A DNA stretch of 58,066 bases from Actinomadura macra NBRC 14102 (GTDB taxonomy: Bacteria > Actinomycetota > Actinomycetes > Streptosporangiales > Streptosporangiaceae). The stretch is from positions 1-58,066 of the forward strand of contig NZ_BCQT01000030.1 of assembly GCF_001552215.1 (NCBI RefSeq). Direction: 5' to 3'. A program made the position numbers and the translations under genes. Each line of letters starts with the position of its first letter. The first letter of the stretch is position 1. Below, in pieces: positions 33,242-42,328 of the stretch. Below the pieces are notes generated by a model. It ran no database searches. It saw only the letters and a list, made by a program, of their open reading frames with translations, and was not told the origin of the DNA.

Positions 33242-35008
33242 GTGAGGTCCGTGCCCGGGCGGTGGATGCCGCCATGGTTCGGCGCGCGGGTGCGCGGCGC
33301 CGTCGCCTCGGGCACGGCCGTCGCCGCGGTGGCGCTGGCCTGCGGCTGGCCGTACTGGCGCGACCACCCGGCCGCCGCCGTGATCACGCTGGCGGGCTGC
33401 GGCGGCTTCGCCGTCGCGGGCGGTGTGCTGGCCGCCGGGCGGCTTGGCCGCCGAACCGGCTGGCTGTTCACCGCCGCCTCCGCCGCGTGGGCGGTCACGT
33501 GGCTCGCGAGTTGGAATTCGGGCGCGGCGCCGCTCGTCTCGGTCTTCGCACAGTCCGCCTTCTACCTCGCCGTCGGGACAGCGGTCCTGCTGTATCCCGT
33601 AGGGCGTCTGACCGGTCCCGCCGAGCGGCTCTGGACGGCCGCCGCCGCGCTGGTCCTGGTCGGCGGCCAGGTGCTGCTGTGCCTTACGTCCCGTCCGGAG
33701 TGGAACGGATTCGCCCCCTCGGTGATGTGGCCGGGGCCGTTCCCCGACCGCGCCGTCTTCGACGGCTCCTTACGCGTGCTGATCTGCGGGCTGGTCGGCG
33801 TTGTCGGTTTCCTCGTGGTCATTCTCGTCCGCCGGTTACCGAGGACGACCCGGCTGGAGCGCACTTTCACCGTCCCGGTCGCGGCCGCCATGGTCGTGGC
33901 CGCCGCCGGGGCCGTGGCGAGCCAGGGCTCGATCGTGGGCGCCGACGTTCGGCTGGACGATGTGCTGCGCGTCTACCTCCTCCAGGGCACCTTCGCCATG
34001 GTGCTTCCGCTCGCCTTCCTCGCCACCGCGGTGCGCGGGCGGCTCGCGGAGCTGACCGTCGCCGAGCGCATGCAGCGCCTCACCGACCCCGTCTCCGTCG
34101 AGCGGGTGCGCGACGCCCTGCGCGGCGTCCTGCGCGACGACACCCTCGACCTGTGGTTCTGGGCGCCGCAGGAGCGGGCCTACGTGGACGTCGCCGGCCG
34201 CCGGGTCGAGGCGTCCGGGCCGGCCGAGCCGGGCCGCTGGCGGCACGAAGTGCGGACCTCCGGCGGTGACCGCCTCGCCACCGTCGAGGTCGCCGCCGCA
34301 CTCCGCGGCCACGGGTCGCTGGTCGAGGCGGCGCTGGTCGCCGGGGGCCGCGCCCTGGAGGCCGCGCAGCTTCAGGCCACCGCCCAGGCCCACCTGGAGC
34401 GGGCACGTGCGGCCCGCGAGCGCCTCGTCCGGGTACAGGCCGCCGAGCGGGAGCGGCTCGCCGCCGACCTCCAGAGCAGCGCGCAGCACCGGCTTCGCGT
34501 GCTGGAGGCCATGCTGGAGGCGCTGGAGTCGGCCGCCGCGGAGCCGTCCGCCCGTGCGCGGGCCGCCGACTGCCGCCGCGAGCTGGCCGGGGTCGTCGCC
34601 GAACTGGACGACCTCGCCCGCGGCGTCCACCCGGCGATCCTGGCCGACGCCGGTCTCGGCCCCGCACTCGAGCTGGTCGCCGCCCGCGCCCCCGTGCCCG
34701 TCCGCGTCGAGCTGCCGGCCCGTCGCTTCCCGCCCGAGATCGAGTCGACGCTGTACTTCGCGCTCTGCGAGGCGGTCGCGAACGCCGTCAAGCACGCCCG
34801 CGCGCGCTCCATCGACCTTCAGGTCCGCGCCGGCCCGGAACAGATCGTCGCCCGGGTCCGCGACGACGGTGTCGGCGCCGCAGCGCCCGCACCCGGCGGT
34901 GGGCTCGCCGGCCTCACCGACCGTGTCCGCGCCCTCCGCGGCCACGTGGACATCCAGAGCCCGCCCGCCGCCGGCACGACGCTGACCATCACCCTCCCGG
35001 CGGAGTGA
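33242..35008 (+). CDS. Histidine kinase B: N-box kept, phospho-acceptor His lost
   Basis: 588 residues from GTG 33242 (GGAAGGGGCC upstream); GTG 33167 would add 25 residues. It is a paralogue of kinase A along its whole length: the membrane part starts with PPWFG and GWPYWRDHP, as in kinase A. In the HisKA_3 motif, DLHDGAQ is DLQSSAQ, so the acceptor His is Gln411. The HATPase domain is intact: N514 in CEAVANAVKHARA, DDGVGA, then GGLAGLTDRV. It should bind ATP but cannot autophosphorylate at the usual site. Phosphorylation of kinase A in a heterodimer is the obvious hypothesis. Confidence 0.87.
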   Translation: MRSVPGRWMPPWFGARVRGAVASGTAVAAVALACGWPYWRDHPAAAVITLAGCGGFAVAGGVLAAGRLGRRTGWLFTAASAAWAVTWLASWNSGAAPLVSVFAQSAFYLAVGTAVLLYPVGRLTGPAERLWTAAAALVLVGGQVLLCLTSRPEWNGFAPSVMWPGPFPDRAVFDGSLRVLICGLVGVVGFLVVILVRRLPRTTRLERTFTVPVAAAMVVAAAGAVASQGSIVGADVRLDDVLRVYLLQGTFAMVLPLAFLATAVRGRLAELTVAERMQRLTDPVSVERVRDALRGVLRDDTLDLWFWAPQERAYVDVAGRRVEASGPAEPGRWRHEVRTSGGDRLATVEVAAALRGHGSLVEAALVAGGRALEAAQLQATAQAHLERARAARERLVRVQAAERERLAADLQSSAQHRLRVLEAMLEALESAAAEPSARARAADCRRELAGVVAELDDLARGVHPAILADAGLGPALELVAARAPVPVRVELPARRFPPEIESTLYFALCEAVANAVKHARARSIDLQVRAGPEQIVARVRDDGVGAAAPAPGGGLAGLTDRVRALRGHVDIQSPPAAGTTLTITLPAE

Positions 35009-35118
35009 CCCGCGGCTGTCCGGCACCGGCCTGCCGGCCTGGCCCGGCGGGACGCGCGGACACCGCGCGACGCGGGATGCTCGGGGCTCGGGAAGGTGAT
35101 GCGATCCGTGGAGGGGCC

Positions 35119-36045
35119 ATGCCGGGGGACGAGGCGCTGGAGGGCCGGGACGCCGCGGGGGAGCAGGCCGTGGAACCGTACGGCGAGGACGACGGCTCGG
35201 TCGAGGTGAGCGGGCCGGAGGGGCCGCCGCGCCGGCTGCGGCCGGGCGACCGGCTGACGTTCGGTCGCGGCCCCGAGGTCGACCTGGCGTTCGGTGAGAA
35301 CAACCGCTGGATGTCGCGACGCGTCGGTGAGATCGCGGTGGAGGCGGACGGCGTGCGCATCGTCAACCTCAGTGCCAAACACGTGCTGGTGGTGGAGACC
35401 GGGATCGTGGGCGAGGATCCCGGACCGGTCCGCCCCGAGCCGGTCCGGCTGCGGCCCCGGCTGCCCGGCGACCCGTCCGAGGCGTGCCTGCTGTCGGCGG
35501 GCAGCGCGCTGGTGGGGTCGGCGCTCATGCTCCGGGAGAGGCGGGCGGTCCATGTGCGGCTGCCCGAGCGGGGACCCGGCGGGGAGCCCGCCCTCCCGCC
35601 AGGACGCGCGAGCTTGTCGAGCACCGTGGCCGGGATCACGATGAACCCCGAGAAGCGCGAGTTCATGGTGGCGCTGCTGCTGTGTGCACCGTGGTTGCGG
35701 GACACGTCCCGGTTGGCCAGGCTCCCGTCGGTCCCGGAGATCGGCCTGCGGGCGCTGGAGGTCGTCGGGGCGGCCTACCCGCTGCGGGTGGTCGGCAGGG
35801 ATCCCCGGTTGCGGGACCGGCTCACCGGCAAGGTCAACGATCATCTGAAGGCGCTGCGCAGGAAGCTGGTGGCTCGGACGCTGCTGCCCTCCGAGGGGAC
35901 GGTCGGGCACACCGCCATCGCCACCGCGCTCATCCACTACGACATCCTCGGAACCCGTCACCTCGCGCTGTTCGAGGACCGGTACTGGCTGGACGTCCAG
36001 GCCAACCACTGGACCTACTGCCTGGACGATGCGTCAAGTCCCTGA
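35119..36045 (+). CDS. FHA-domain protein with C-terminal winged-helix-like region
   Basis: 308 residues from ATG 35119 (GTGGAGGGG upstream); a longer frame from 35005 overlaps the kinase gene end. Residues about 38-90 resemble an FHA phosphothreonine-binding domain: RPGDRLTFGRG (Gly49/Arg50) and the SRR loop (66-68), although the usual SRxH His is Val. The C-terminal half contains EIGLRALEVV and VNDHLKALRRKLV, reminiscent of a DNA-binding domain. It follows kinase B by 110 bases and is near a Ser/Thr kinase, whose phosphorylated targets it may recognise. Confidence 0.65.
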   Translation: MPGDEALEGRDAAGEQAVEPYGEDDGSVEVSGPEGPPRRLRPGDRLTFGRGPEVDLAFGENNRWMSRRVGEIAVEADGVRIVNLSAKHVLVVETGIVGEDPGPVRPEPVRLRPRLPGDPSEACLLSAGSALVGSALMLRERRAVHVRLPERGPGGEPALPPGRASLSSTVAGITMNPEKREFMVALLLCAPWLRDTSRLARLPSVPEIGLRALEVVGAAYPLRVVGRDPRLRDRLTGKVNDHLKALRRKLVARTLLPSEGTVGHTAIATALIHYDILGTRHLALFEDRYWLDVQANHWTYCLDDASSP

Positions 36046-36121
36046 TCGGGGAGCAGACGCCGGGCTCCCGCCCCCCGGATGCTGAGGAGCATCGCACCCG
36101 GTGAACCAGCAGGAGGACACG

Positions 36122-36346
36122 ATGTTCTGGAGACCACGGATCCGCCGGCCGCGGGCGGCGGCGACCGTCGTGGCGATCGACCTCATCACCCGCCTCGGCC
36201 TCATCGCGGCCGCCGTCGCCATGGCCCTCGGCGCGGACGACGCCGCCTTCCCGCTCGGCCACGGGTACTGGATCGTGGCCGCGCTGAGCGCGGTGCCGCG
36301 AGCCGGTGTCGTCGTCCACGTCGACCGCGGGTCAGCGGGCCACTGA
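36122..36346 (+). CDS. Small membrane protein of unknown function
   Basis: 74 residues from ATG 36122, preceded by a strong AGGAGGACACG; an upstream in-frame GTG at 36101 would place that sequence inside the gene. A basic N-terminus (FWRPRIRRPRAA) leads into a hydrophobic segment (about 15-36) and a second one (about 48-60). No family is recognised. It lies between the FHA protein gene and the converging FHA-ABC gene. Confidence 0.6.
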   Translation: MFWRPRIRRPRAAATVVAIDLITRLGLIAAAVAMALGADDAAFPLGHGYWIVAALSAVPRAGVVVHVDRGSAGH

Positions 36347-36351
36347 ACCCC

Positions 36352-36386
36352 CGGCCGGGTGTCCGCCGCACGCGGGCGCCCGGCCG
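36352..36386. terminator. Bidirectional terminator hairpin
   Basis: A 15-bp stem (36352-36366 with 36372-36386) begins CGGCCGGG and ends CCCGGCCG, includes two G-U wobbles and has a five-base loop. It lies between converging stops at 36346 and 36393. Confidence 0.75.
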
Positions 36387-36392
36387 TCTTGT

Positions 36393-38639
36393 TCAGCGCC
36401 GGAGCCGCCGCAGGGTGAGGAACGCCGCGGCGCACCCCTGGGCGGCGAGGACGAGGACGCAGAGCGTCCAGGTACCCGCACCGTGCCGCCACAGCGTGTC
36501 CGGAGAGGCGGCGCCCCGCCCGAGATCGACCGTCACGGCGAGCGCCGCGAACCCCCAGCGCGCGGGCACGAGCACGGCGGGGCCGGCGAGCAGCGGCTCG
36601 CCTGCCAGCGGGACGAGCCCGCCGCACAGCGGCAGCTGGAGTGCCGTCGCGGCCGTGACGGCGGGCAGCGCCCATTCGGGACCGGGAACGTACACCGCGA
36701 CCGCCATGCCGAGCAGAGTGCATGCCAGCGCGGTGACGGCCAGCGCGACGGCGATCTCCACAGTCGGCAGGCCGAGCAGTACGGACCCGGACGGTCCCGG
36801 CCGCAGGGCCCGCAGCAGGAACACGGCGAGGACCGCCTGTGCCGCCGCCAGGCCACCGGATACGGCGACCTTGGCCAGCAGGTACGACTCGGGCAGCAGC
36901 CCGGCCGCTCGCTCCTGCCCGTACAAGAGGCGTTCTGTGGCGAGGTCACGCGCCGCGGGCAGCGCGGCCGCCGCCGCGACGCCGACCACGAGCACGACCA
37001 GGACACGGCGGGCTCCGGCACCGGGGACGGCCAGCCCGGAGTCGTCGGCGACGGCCAGTGCGAGCAGTACCAGCAGCGGCACCACGAGTGCCATCAGTGC
37101 CGTTGCGGCGGGGTCGGCGGCCATCAGCCGGAGCCGGCGTCGCATGAGGACCCGCGCGTCGCGCAGGGCACGGCGGCGGACGGCCGGATCGCGCACCACG
37201 GCGCCGGCAGGGGTCGCCGCCGGAGGGGGCGGCGGGGCGGCGGGCACCTCCGCGATCAGGTCGGACCGGGCCTCGGCGACCGTCGCCAACCCCTCGAAGA
37301 CGTCGGCCCAGGCGGTGGAGACGAACCGGTGGCGCAGCCCCGACGGCGGGCCGTGGTAGGCCTCCTGCGCGCCGGGCGCCAGCACCAGCACCGAGTCGCA
37401 GCCGTCCAGCCCACCGGGCTCCCGGGTGGCCAGCACGACCTGCCGGCCGGTGTCGGCGAGCCCGCGCAGAAGCCGCGTCATCTCGCGGGCGCGGCCGGGG
37501 TCCAGTCCCGCGAGCGGCTCGTCCACCAGCAGCAGCGACGGATCGGTGATCAGCTCGCAGGCGATCCCGAGCCGCCGGCGCCGATCCTCGTCCAGCGCCG
37601 ACACCCGCCGGTCCGCGACGTCCTCCAGCCCGGTCTCGGCGAGCGCGGAGCGCACCGCCGCCGCCCGCTCCGCGCGGCCGACGTCGCGTGGCCTTCGCAA
37701 CTCGGCCGTGTAGGACACCGATTGCCGCACGGTGAGCCGCGGATGGCCGGCGGCCTCGTGCGGCACGTAGCCGATCCGGGTACGGACCTCGGCGTTGGCG
37801 TGCACGTCCTGGCTCTCGTAGCGGACGCGTCCCGCCGGTGGCCGCCGCCGCCCCGCGAGCTGGCGCAGAAGGGTGGACTTCCCGCATCCGGACGGGCCGA
37901 CGACCGCCAGCAGCGACGCGCCGGTCAGCCGCAACGTCAGCGTGGGGGCGAGCGGTTCGCCGTGCGCCGCCGGGAGCACGGCGAGGCCGGCCGCCTCCAG
38001 TCCGGCGCCGGCGGCCCGGGGCAGGAAATGCAGCCGGTCGGCGATCCGCACGAGCCGGGTCCGCCCGCAGGTCAGCACGTCCCCGTCGCGCAATGTTGCG
38101 CGGGTCGCACAGTCGCCGTTGACGAACGTCAGATTCGCGCTGCCGAGGTCCTGCACGACATGCCCGCGCGGCCCGAGGACGATCCGCGCGTGCTCGCGGG
38201 AGACCAGCGGGTCGTCCAGCACGAGGGTGTTGCCCGTGCCGCGCCCGATCGTCAGGTGCCGACCGAGGGGGACGGGTTCGCGGGCCGGGTGCGCGTCGAG
38301 GGCACCGGTGGCCGAGCGGTCCTCGGCGGGGACCGCGACCAGTTCGACGAGCGGGCCGTCCAGCGGGTCGCCGAGCCGGACGGCGAGCCCGGCACCGACC
38401 GGCCGCGCGGTGACCGGCGCGTCCTCGTGCCAGGTCCCGTTCACGGTATCGAGGTCGCGGACCACCCAGCCGTCGTCGTGACGGAGCTCCAGGTGCCGCC
38501 GGGAAACGCGGGCGTCGACGAGGACGACGTCGCACTCGGCGCCACGGCCGACCAGCACCCGGTCACCCGGGACGAAGGCGCGGGTCCGCCCTCCGGCACG
38601 CACGGTGAGGTGCCCCGGACGGGCGGCGGGCTCGCTCAC
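36393..38639 (-). CDS. FHA-FHA-ABC transporter (Rv1747 architecture) with degenerate ATPase motifs
   Basis: 748 residues. FHA domain 1 (about 10-95; VGRG, SRRHLEL) and FHA domain 2 (about 118-190; IGRGTGN, SREHARI) are followed by an ABC domain (about 215-430) and an ABC-2 membrane part with six helices (about 505-745). Walker A GPSGCGKST and Walker B LLLVDEPLAGLD are kept. However, the Q-loop Gln is His (YVPHEA), the signature LSGG is LDED (SALDEDRRRR) and the H-loop His is Arg (LATREP). This layout matches Mycobacterium tuberculosis Rv1747, a substrate of the kinase PknF. Its start overlaps the kinase gene stop by four bases. Confidence 0.9.
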   Translation of the reverse strand: MSEPAARPGHLTVRAGGRTRAFVPGDRVLVGRGAECDVVLVDARVSRRHLELRHDDGWVVRDLDTVNGTWHEDAPVTARPVGAGLAVRLGDPLDGPLVELVAVPAEDRSATGALDAHPAREPVPLGRHLTIGRGTGNTLVLDDPLVSREHARIVLGPRGHVVQDLGSANLTFVNGDCATRATLRDGDVLTCGRTRLVRIADRLHFLPRAAGAGLEAAGLAVLPAAHGEPLAPTLTLRLTGASLLAVVGPSGCGKSTLLRQLAGRRRPPAGRVRYESQDVHANAEVRTRIGYVPHEAAGHPRLTVRQSVSYTAELRRPRDVGRAERAAAVRSALAETGLEDVADRRVSALDEDRRRRLGIACELITDPSLLLVDEPLAGLDPGRAREMTRLLRGLADTGRQVVLATREPGGLDGCDSVLVLAPGAQEAYHGPPSGLRHRFVSTAWADVFEGLATVAEARSDLIAEVPAAPPPPPAATPAGAVVRDPAVRRRALRDARVLMRRRLRLMAADPAATALMALVVPLLVLLALAVADDSGLAVPGAGARRVLVVLVVGVAAAAALPAARDLATERLLYGQERAAGLLPESYLLAKVAVSGGLAAAQAVLAVFLLRALRPGPSGSVLLGLPTVEIAVALAVTALACTLLGMAVAVYVPGPEWALPAVTAATALQLPLCGGLVPLAGEPLLAGPAVLVPARWGFAALAVTVDLGRGAASPDTLWRHGAGTWTLCVLVLAAQGCAAAFLTLRRLRR

Positions 38640-40447
38640 TGGCCCGTGAGTTCCGGGCTCGGCGAGTCGGTGGAGGGCGGCAGGTAGCCTGCGGCGGCGA
38701 CGAGTTGAGCGTCGCCGAGGACGAGCGATCCGCCGGCGCAGCGGGAGGCGTCGCCTCCGCTGAACGTCCAGCGGAGGGTGAGCCGCAGGACGCCGCGGAC
38801 GTCGACGTCCAGGTCCTTGGACTTGCCGAGCGTGGTGGTGATCGACTTCAGCTTGCGAGCGTCGCCGTAGAACTCGACGGTCACCTGCGTCTTGGCGGCG
38901 GCCGAGTTGTCGTCGACACCGGCCAGTCCCTGCAGCCGGGTGTAGTGCTGACCGAGGTCGTACTCGACGCTGCCGGTCTCGTTGCCGCAGGGCGAGCCCT
39001 CGACGCCGATGGCGTGTAACTGGGCGTGGCCCGACAGCCGGTAGCCTGCCGCCTCGGTGCCGGTGGTGATGTCGTCCCCCACACTCGGCTCAAGGTCGGC
39101 GAGGTACTGGATGGCCTGCCGCGAGGAGACGGTGAGCTGCAACGTGGCCGGCAGGTCGGAGCCCGGCTTGGGGTCCTGGGAGAGCACCACACCGTCCGGG
39201 GAGCCGGAGGGCGCGGGCTCACGGCGGATCTGCACGCCGACCGAGGGCGGCAGCAGTGCCCGCGCCTGCGCCTCGGGCAGGCCGGTGAGGTCGGGGACCT
39301 GGTTCGGGCCGTAGGAGGGCCGCGCGCTGCTCGTCCCGGCACTCGGCGCGGGGGAGTACTCCCCCGACCGCACGGGGGAGGGCCCCGGCGCGGCGACGCG
39401 CTGCCCGGAGTCCGGGGAGCGGGTCGCGACGTACCCTCCGGCGGCGACCGCGCAGAGCACGGCGACACAGGCGGCGGCGATACCGAGGACACGTCCGCGG
39501 CGAGTGCGCGCGGCCGGCTCCGCCGCACCCCCGCCGTCGCGCTGCGGGGCCCCCGGCATCGACAGCGCGGTGTCGGCCCCGTGCAGGACGGCGACCGGTT
39601 CGGGAGGCTCGGTCAGCGTTTCCGCGGCTGGGACACGGTGGAGGTCGCGGGCCAGCGCCTCCAGCAGGATCGCGACCCGGCCGGCCGGGCCGGGACGGGC
39701 CTCGGGGTCCTTGGCGAGCAGCGCCTCGATCAGGGTCCACAGCGCGTCCGGGATGCCCGGCGGGCGGCCCGGCGCGCTGGTCCCGTGCCGTTGCAGGACG
39801 ACCAGCATGGAGTCGGCGGCGAAGGGAGTCACCCCGCAGCACATCTCGTAGAGCATGATCCCGAGGGCGTACAGGTCGGTGGCCGGGGTGGGCGGCCGGC
39901 CGTCGGCGAGTTCGGGCGCGATGTAGGGCGCGGTGCCGACGAGCATGGTCGACTTGCTGCCGGTCTGCTCGGCGATGCGCGCGATGCCGAAGTCGGTCAG
40001 CCGAACGGAGGGCGGCGTGCGGTGGGTGTCAAGGAGCACGTTCTCGGGCTTGATGTCACGGTGGACGACGCCCGCCTCGTGGATGGCGGCCAGCGCGGAC
40101 GCGGTCTCCGCCGCGACGTTGCAGGCGTCGCCGGGTCGCATCGCACCGTGCTCGTTCAGCGGCCTGCGCAGGTCCGATCCGGTGACCAGGTCCATCACGA
40201 TGGCGAGGGTGTCGCCCTCGACGACCAGGTCGTGCACGCGCACCAGGTGCGGGTGCACGACGTCGGTCAGGATCGCGCCCTCGCGCAGGAATCGGTTCAC
40301 GGTGTCCCGGTCGCGTGCGAGGGTGTCGTGGAGGACCTTGAAGGCGAGTGCCTCGCCCTCGTGGGAACGTCCGCGCCACACCTCACCGGTGGCGCCGCGC
40401 CCGAGGACCTCTTCGAGGATGTATTTGCTGCCCAGGGGGCGTTCCAC
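38636..40447 (-). CDS. Ser/Thr protein kinase with PASTA and NPCBM-like domains
   Basis: 603 residues. The kinase domain (about 8-270) has ATP-binding Lys37, HRDIKPEN (catalytic D131), DFG (152-154) and GTAPYIAPE. A juxtamembrane linker and one membrane helix (about 319-341) lead outside to a single PASTA domain (about 383-441; VPDLTGLPEAQARALL) and a C-terminal NPCBM-like carbohydrate-binding module (about 448-590). PASTA domains sense peptidoglycan fragments. Four-base overlap with the FHA-ABC gene indicates a kinase-substrate pair like PknF-Rv1747, with the FHA domains binding phosphothreonines. Confidence 0.93.
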   Translation of the reverse strand: MERPLGSKYILEEVLGRGATGEVWRGRSHEGEALAFKVLHDTLARDRDTVNRFLREGAILTDVVHPHLVRVHDLVVEGDTLAIVMDLVTGSDLRRPLNEHGAMRPGDACNVAAETASALAAIHEAGVVHRDIKPENVLLDTHRTPPSVRLTDFGIARIAEQTGSKSTMLVGTAPYIAPELADGRPPTPATDLYALGIMLYEMCCGVTPFAADSMLVVLQRHGTSAPGRPPGIPDALWTLIEALLAKDPEARPGPAGRVAILLEALARDLHRVPAAETLTEPPEPVAVLHGADTALSMPGAPQRDGGGAAEPAARTRRGRVLGIAAACVAVLCAVAAGGYVATRSPDSGQRVAAPGPSPVRSGEYSPAPSAGTSSARPSYGPNQVPDLTGLPEAQARALLPPSVGVQIRREPAPSGSPDGVVLSQDPKPGSDLPATLQLTVSSRQAIQYLADLEPSVGDDITTGTEAAGYRLSGHAQLHAIGVEGSPCGNETGSVEYDLGQHYTRLQGLAGVDDNSAAAKTQVTVEFYGDARKLKSITTTLGKSKDLDVDVRGVLRLTLRWTFSGGDASRCAGGSLVLGDAQLVAAAGYLPPSTDSPSPELTGQ

Positions 40448-40650
40448 TACGGACTCCTAGAAATGCCGGTGCCGAAAGGCAGAGAACCCGGCAATCCTTC
40501 CACCGTCTGTTTTCGCTGGCCGTGTTTACAGGCCTGAGCTCCTCGCATGACCGCCTGCGGCCATCGACCCGGGACAATAAGGGGCGCATTCCTATATAAG
40601 TCGGACATCCTGCGGATTTGCGAATGCAGGAAATCGAAGAAGATCCTTTT

Positions 40651-40687
40651 GGGTGGGAGGCGCCCGCCGTTCCGGCGCCTCCCACCC
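40651..40687 (-). terminator. Terminator of the ABC exporter operon
   Basis: A perfect 14-bp stem, GGGTGGGAGGCGCC (40651-40664) with GGCGCCTCCCACCC (40674-40687), and a nine-base loop. It lies 10 bases beyond the stop of the minus-strand permease gene. No U-tract follows on the minus strand. Confidence 0.85.
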
Positions 40688-40696
40688 CAAGGGCCG

Positions 40697-42328
40697 TCAG
40701 CTGATGTCGCGGCGGCGGAAGGCGAGGAGGCCGGCCGCGGCGAGGGCCAGCGCCAGCGCGGTGAGGGAGAGGAGGGGCAGCGCGGAGAACCCGCCGCCCG
40801 GGAGCTTCGGCGTGTGGGTGAACGGCGAGACGTCCAGGACCGCCTGCGGCAGGTTCAGCACCGGCCCCACCTGCCCGAGCATCACGCAGACGGTGAGCAC
40901 ACCCCAGCCGGCCTGCGTGGCGCGGGGGAGCAGGCCGAACAGCAGCACGGTCGCCGCCGCGATCACCCACACCGCGGGGAGCTGCGCGAGCGCCGCGCCG
41001 AAGACGCGGGGGAGCTGCCCGCCGAGATCGTCCGAGCGCACGCCGTGCACCAGCCCGACGGCGATGCCGGTCAGGGTGAGGACGACCGCCGTGCCCGCGA
41101 CGGTGACGGCGAGCTGGGCCAGCGCCCAGCGCACCCGCCCGACCGCGGTCGCCAGCACCGGTTCGAGCCGCTGGGCCGTCTCCTCCCCGCGCAGCCTGAG
41201 CACGCCCTGAACCGCGTAGACGGCGGCGAGCAGCGCCATCAGGCCCATCGCCGTGGTGAGGAATGCGTCCGTGATGTCCTGCTGCCCGCCCATCTCCCGG
41301 ATGCTCTTGGCAGTGGAGTCGCTGTCGCCGACCAGGTCGCCCACCCCGTCCGCGACGCCGCCGATGGCCAGTCCGTAGACGAAGAAGCCGCCCGCCCAGC
41401 CGGCGAGCGTACCCCGCTGCAGCCGCCACGCCAGCGCGAAGGGACCGTGCAGGGACGGGGCGGCGCGCTTCGGGCCGAGGGAGGGAGCGAGGATCCCCGC
41501 GCCGAGGTCGCGCCGCTCGGTCAGCGCGTACGCGGCGGTGGCCAGCAGTGCGAACGTCAAGAGCGGCAGGAGCAGCACGGCCCAGTGGTCACCCGCGAAC
41601 GGCCGCACCCGCTGGGCCCAGCCGATCGGCGACAGCCACGACACCCAGCCCGCCGAGCCGACATCGCCCACCGCACGCAGCAGGAAGCTCGTCCCGAGGA
41701 CGGCGAACGCCAGCCCGTTGGCCAGCCGGGACGTCTCGGCGAGCTGCGAGGTGACGGCCGCGACGCCCGCGAACACCAGCCCCGACACGAGCCAGGACAG
41801 GGCGAAGGCGACCGCGCCGTCCACCGGCGCTCCGAAGGCGACCATCACGAGCGCCGCCAGTACGGCCAGGGTGGCGCCGGCAGCGCCGGCGACGAGCAGG
41901 GCGGCCGTCAGCGGTGCGCGGCGACCGAGAACGCCGGCGCCGACCAGCTCCAGCCGCCCGCTCTCCTCCTCGGCGCGGGAGTGCCGCACCACGAGCAGGA
42001 TGCACATGACGCCGACCATCGCGGTGCCGGTCGCGCCGACGCGCCAGGCGGCCATGCCGCCCACGGTGTGGTCGTTGAGGACCGGCCCGTACAGGGCCTT
42101 AGCCGAGGGGTTGTCGTTGATGCCACGCGCGAACTTCTCCAGCGACCCCGGCTCGTCGTAGCCGGTCTTGAAGCCGTAGACGGTGCTGGCGACCAGGGCG
42201 GTGAGCGCGTAGATCCAGGACGGCATCATGATCCGGTCACGGCGGAGCCAGATCTTCAGCAGCAGCCCGGTCCCGGCCAGCCGCCCGGGCCGCGCGGCCG
42301 GGAGCGAGGTGGTCGTGACGGCGGTCAT
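40697..42328 (-). CDS. ABC-2-type exporter permease (two-lobed)
   Basis: 543 residues with about 12 hydrophobic helices in two similar halves; the halves meet near residue 305, where RRDLGAGILAPSLGPKRA is followed by LHGPFALAWRLQRG. The pattern fits the TetR-linked actinobacterial polyketide/antibiotic exporters. ATG 42328 overlaps the ATPase stop by four bases; a longer frame reaching 42982 is antisense noise over the ATPase gene. Together with the ATPase it forms a drug or metabolite exporter controlled by the adjacent TetR protein. Confidence 0.88.
   Translation of the reverse strand: MTAVTTTSLPAARPGRLAGTGLLLKIWLRRDRIMMPSWIYALTALVASTVYGFKTGYDEPGSLEKFARGINDNPSAKALYGPVLNDHTVGGMAAWRVGATGTAMVGVMCILLVVRHSRAEEESGRLELVGAGVLGRRAPLTAALLVAGAAGATLAVLAALVMVAFGAPVDGAVAFALSWLVSGLVFAGVAAVTSQLAETSRLANGLAFAVLGTSFLLRAVGDVGSAGWVSWLSPIGWAQRVRPFAGDHWAVLLLPLLTFALLATAAYALTERRDLGAGILAPSLGPKRAAPSLHGPFALAWRLQRGTLAGWAGGFFVYGLAIGGVADGVGDLVGDSDSTAKSIREMGGQQDITDAFLTTAMGLMALLAAVYAVQGVLRLRGEETAQRLEPVLATAVGRVRWALAQLAVTVAGTAVVLTLTGIAVGLVHGVRSDDLGGQLPRVFGAALAQLPAVWVIAAATVLLFGLLPRATQAGWGVLTVCVMLGQVGPVLNLPQAVLDVSPFTHTPKLPGGGFSALPLLSLTALALALAAAGLLAFRRRDIS

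Noticed and set aside
36306..38687. A 793-residue plus-strand frame
   Set aside because: Antisense to the FHA-ABC gene and low-complexity in character; the minus frame has FHA, Walker A and membrane helices.
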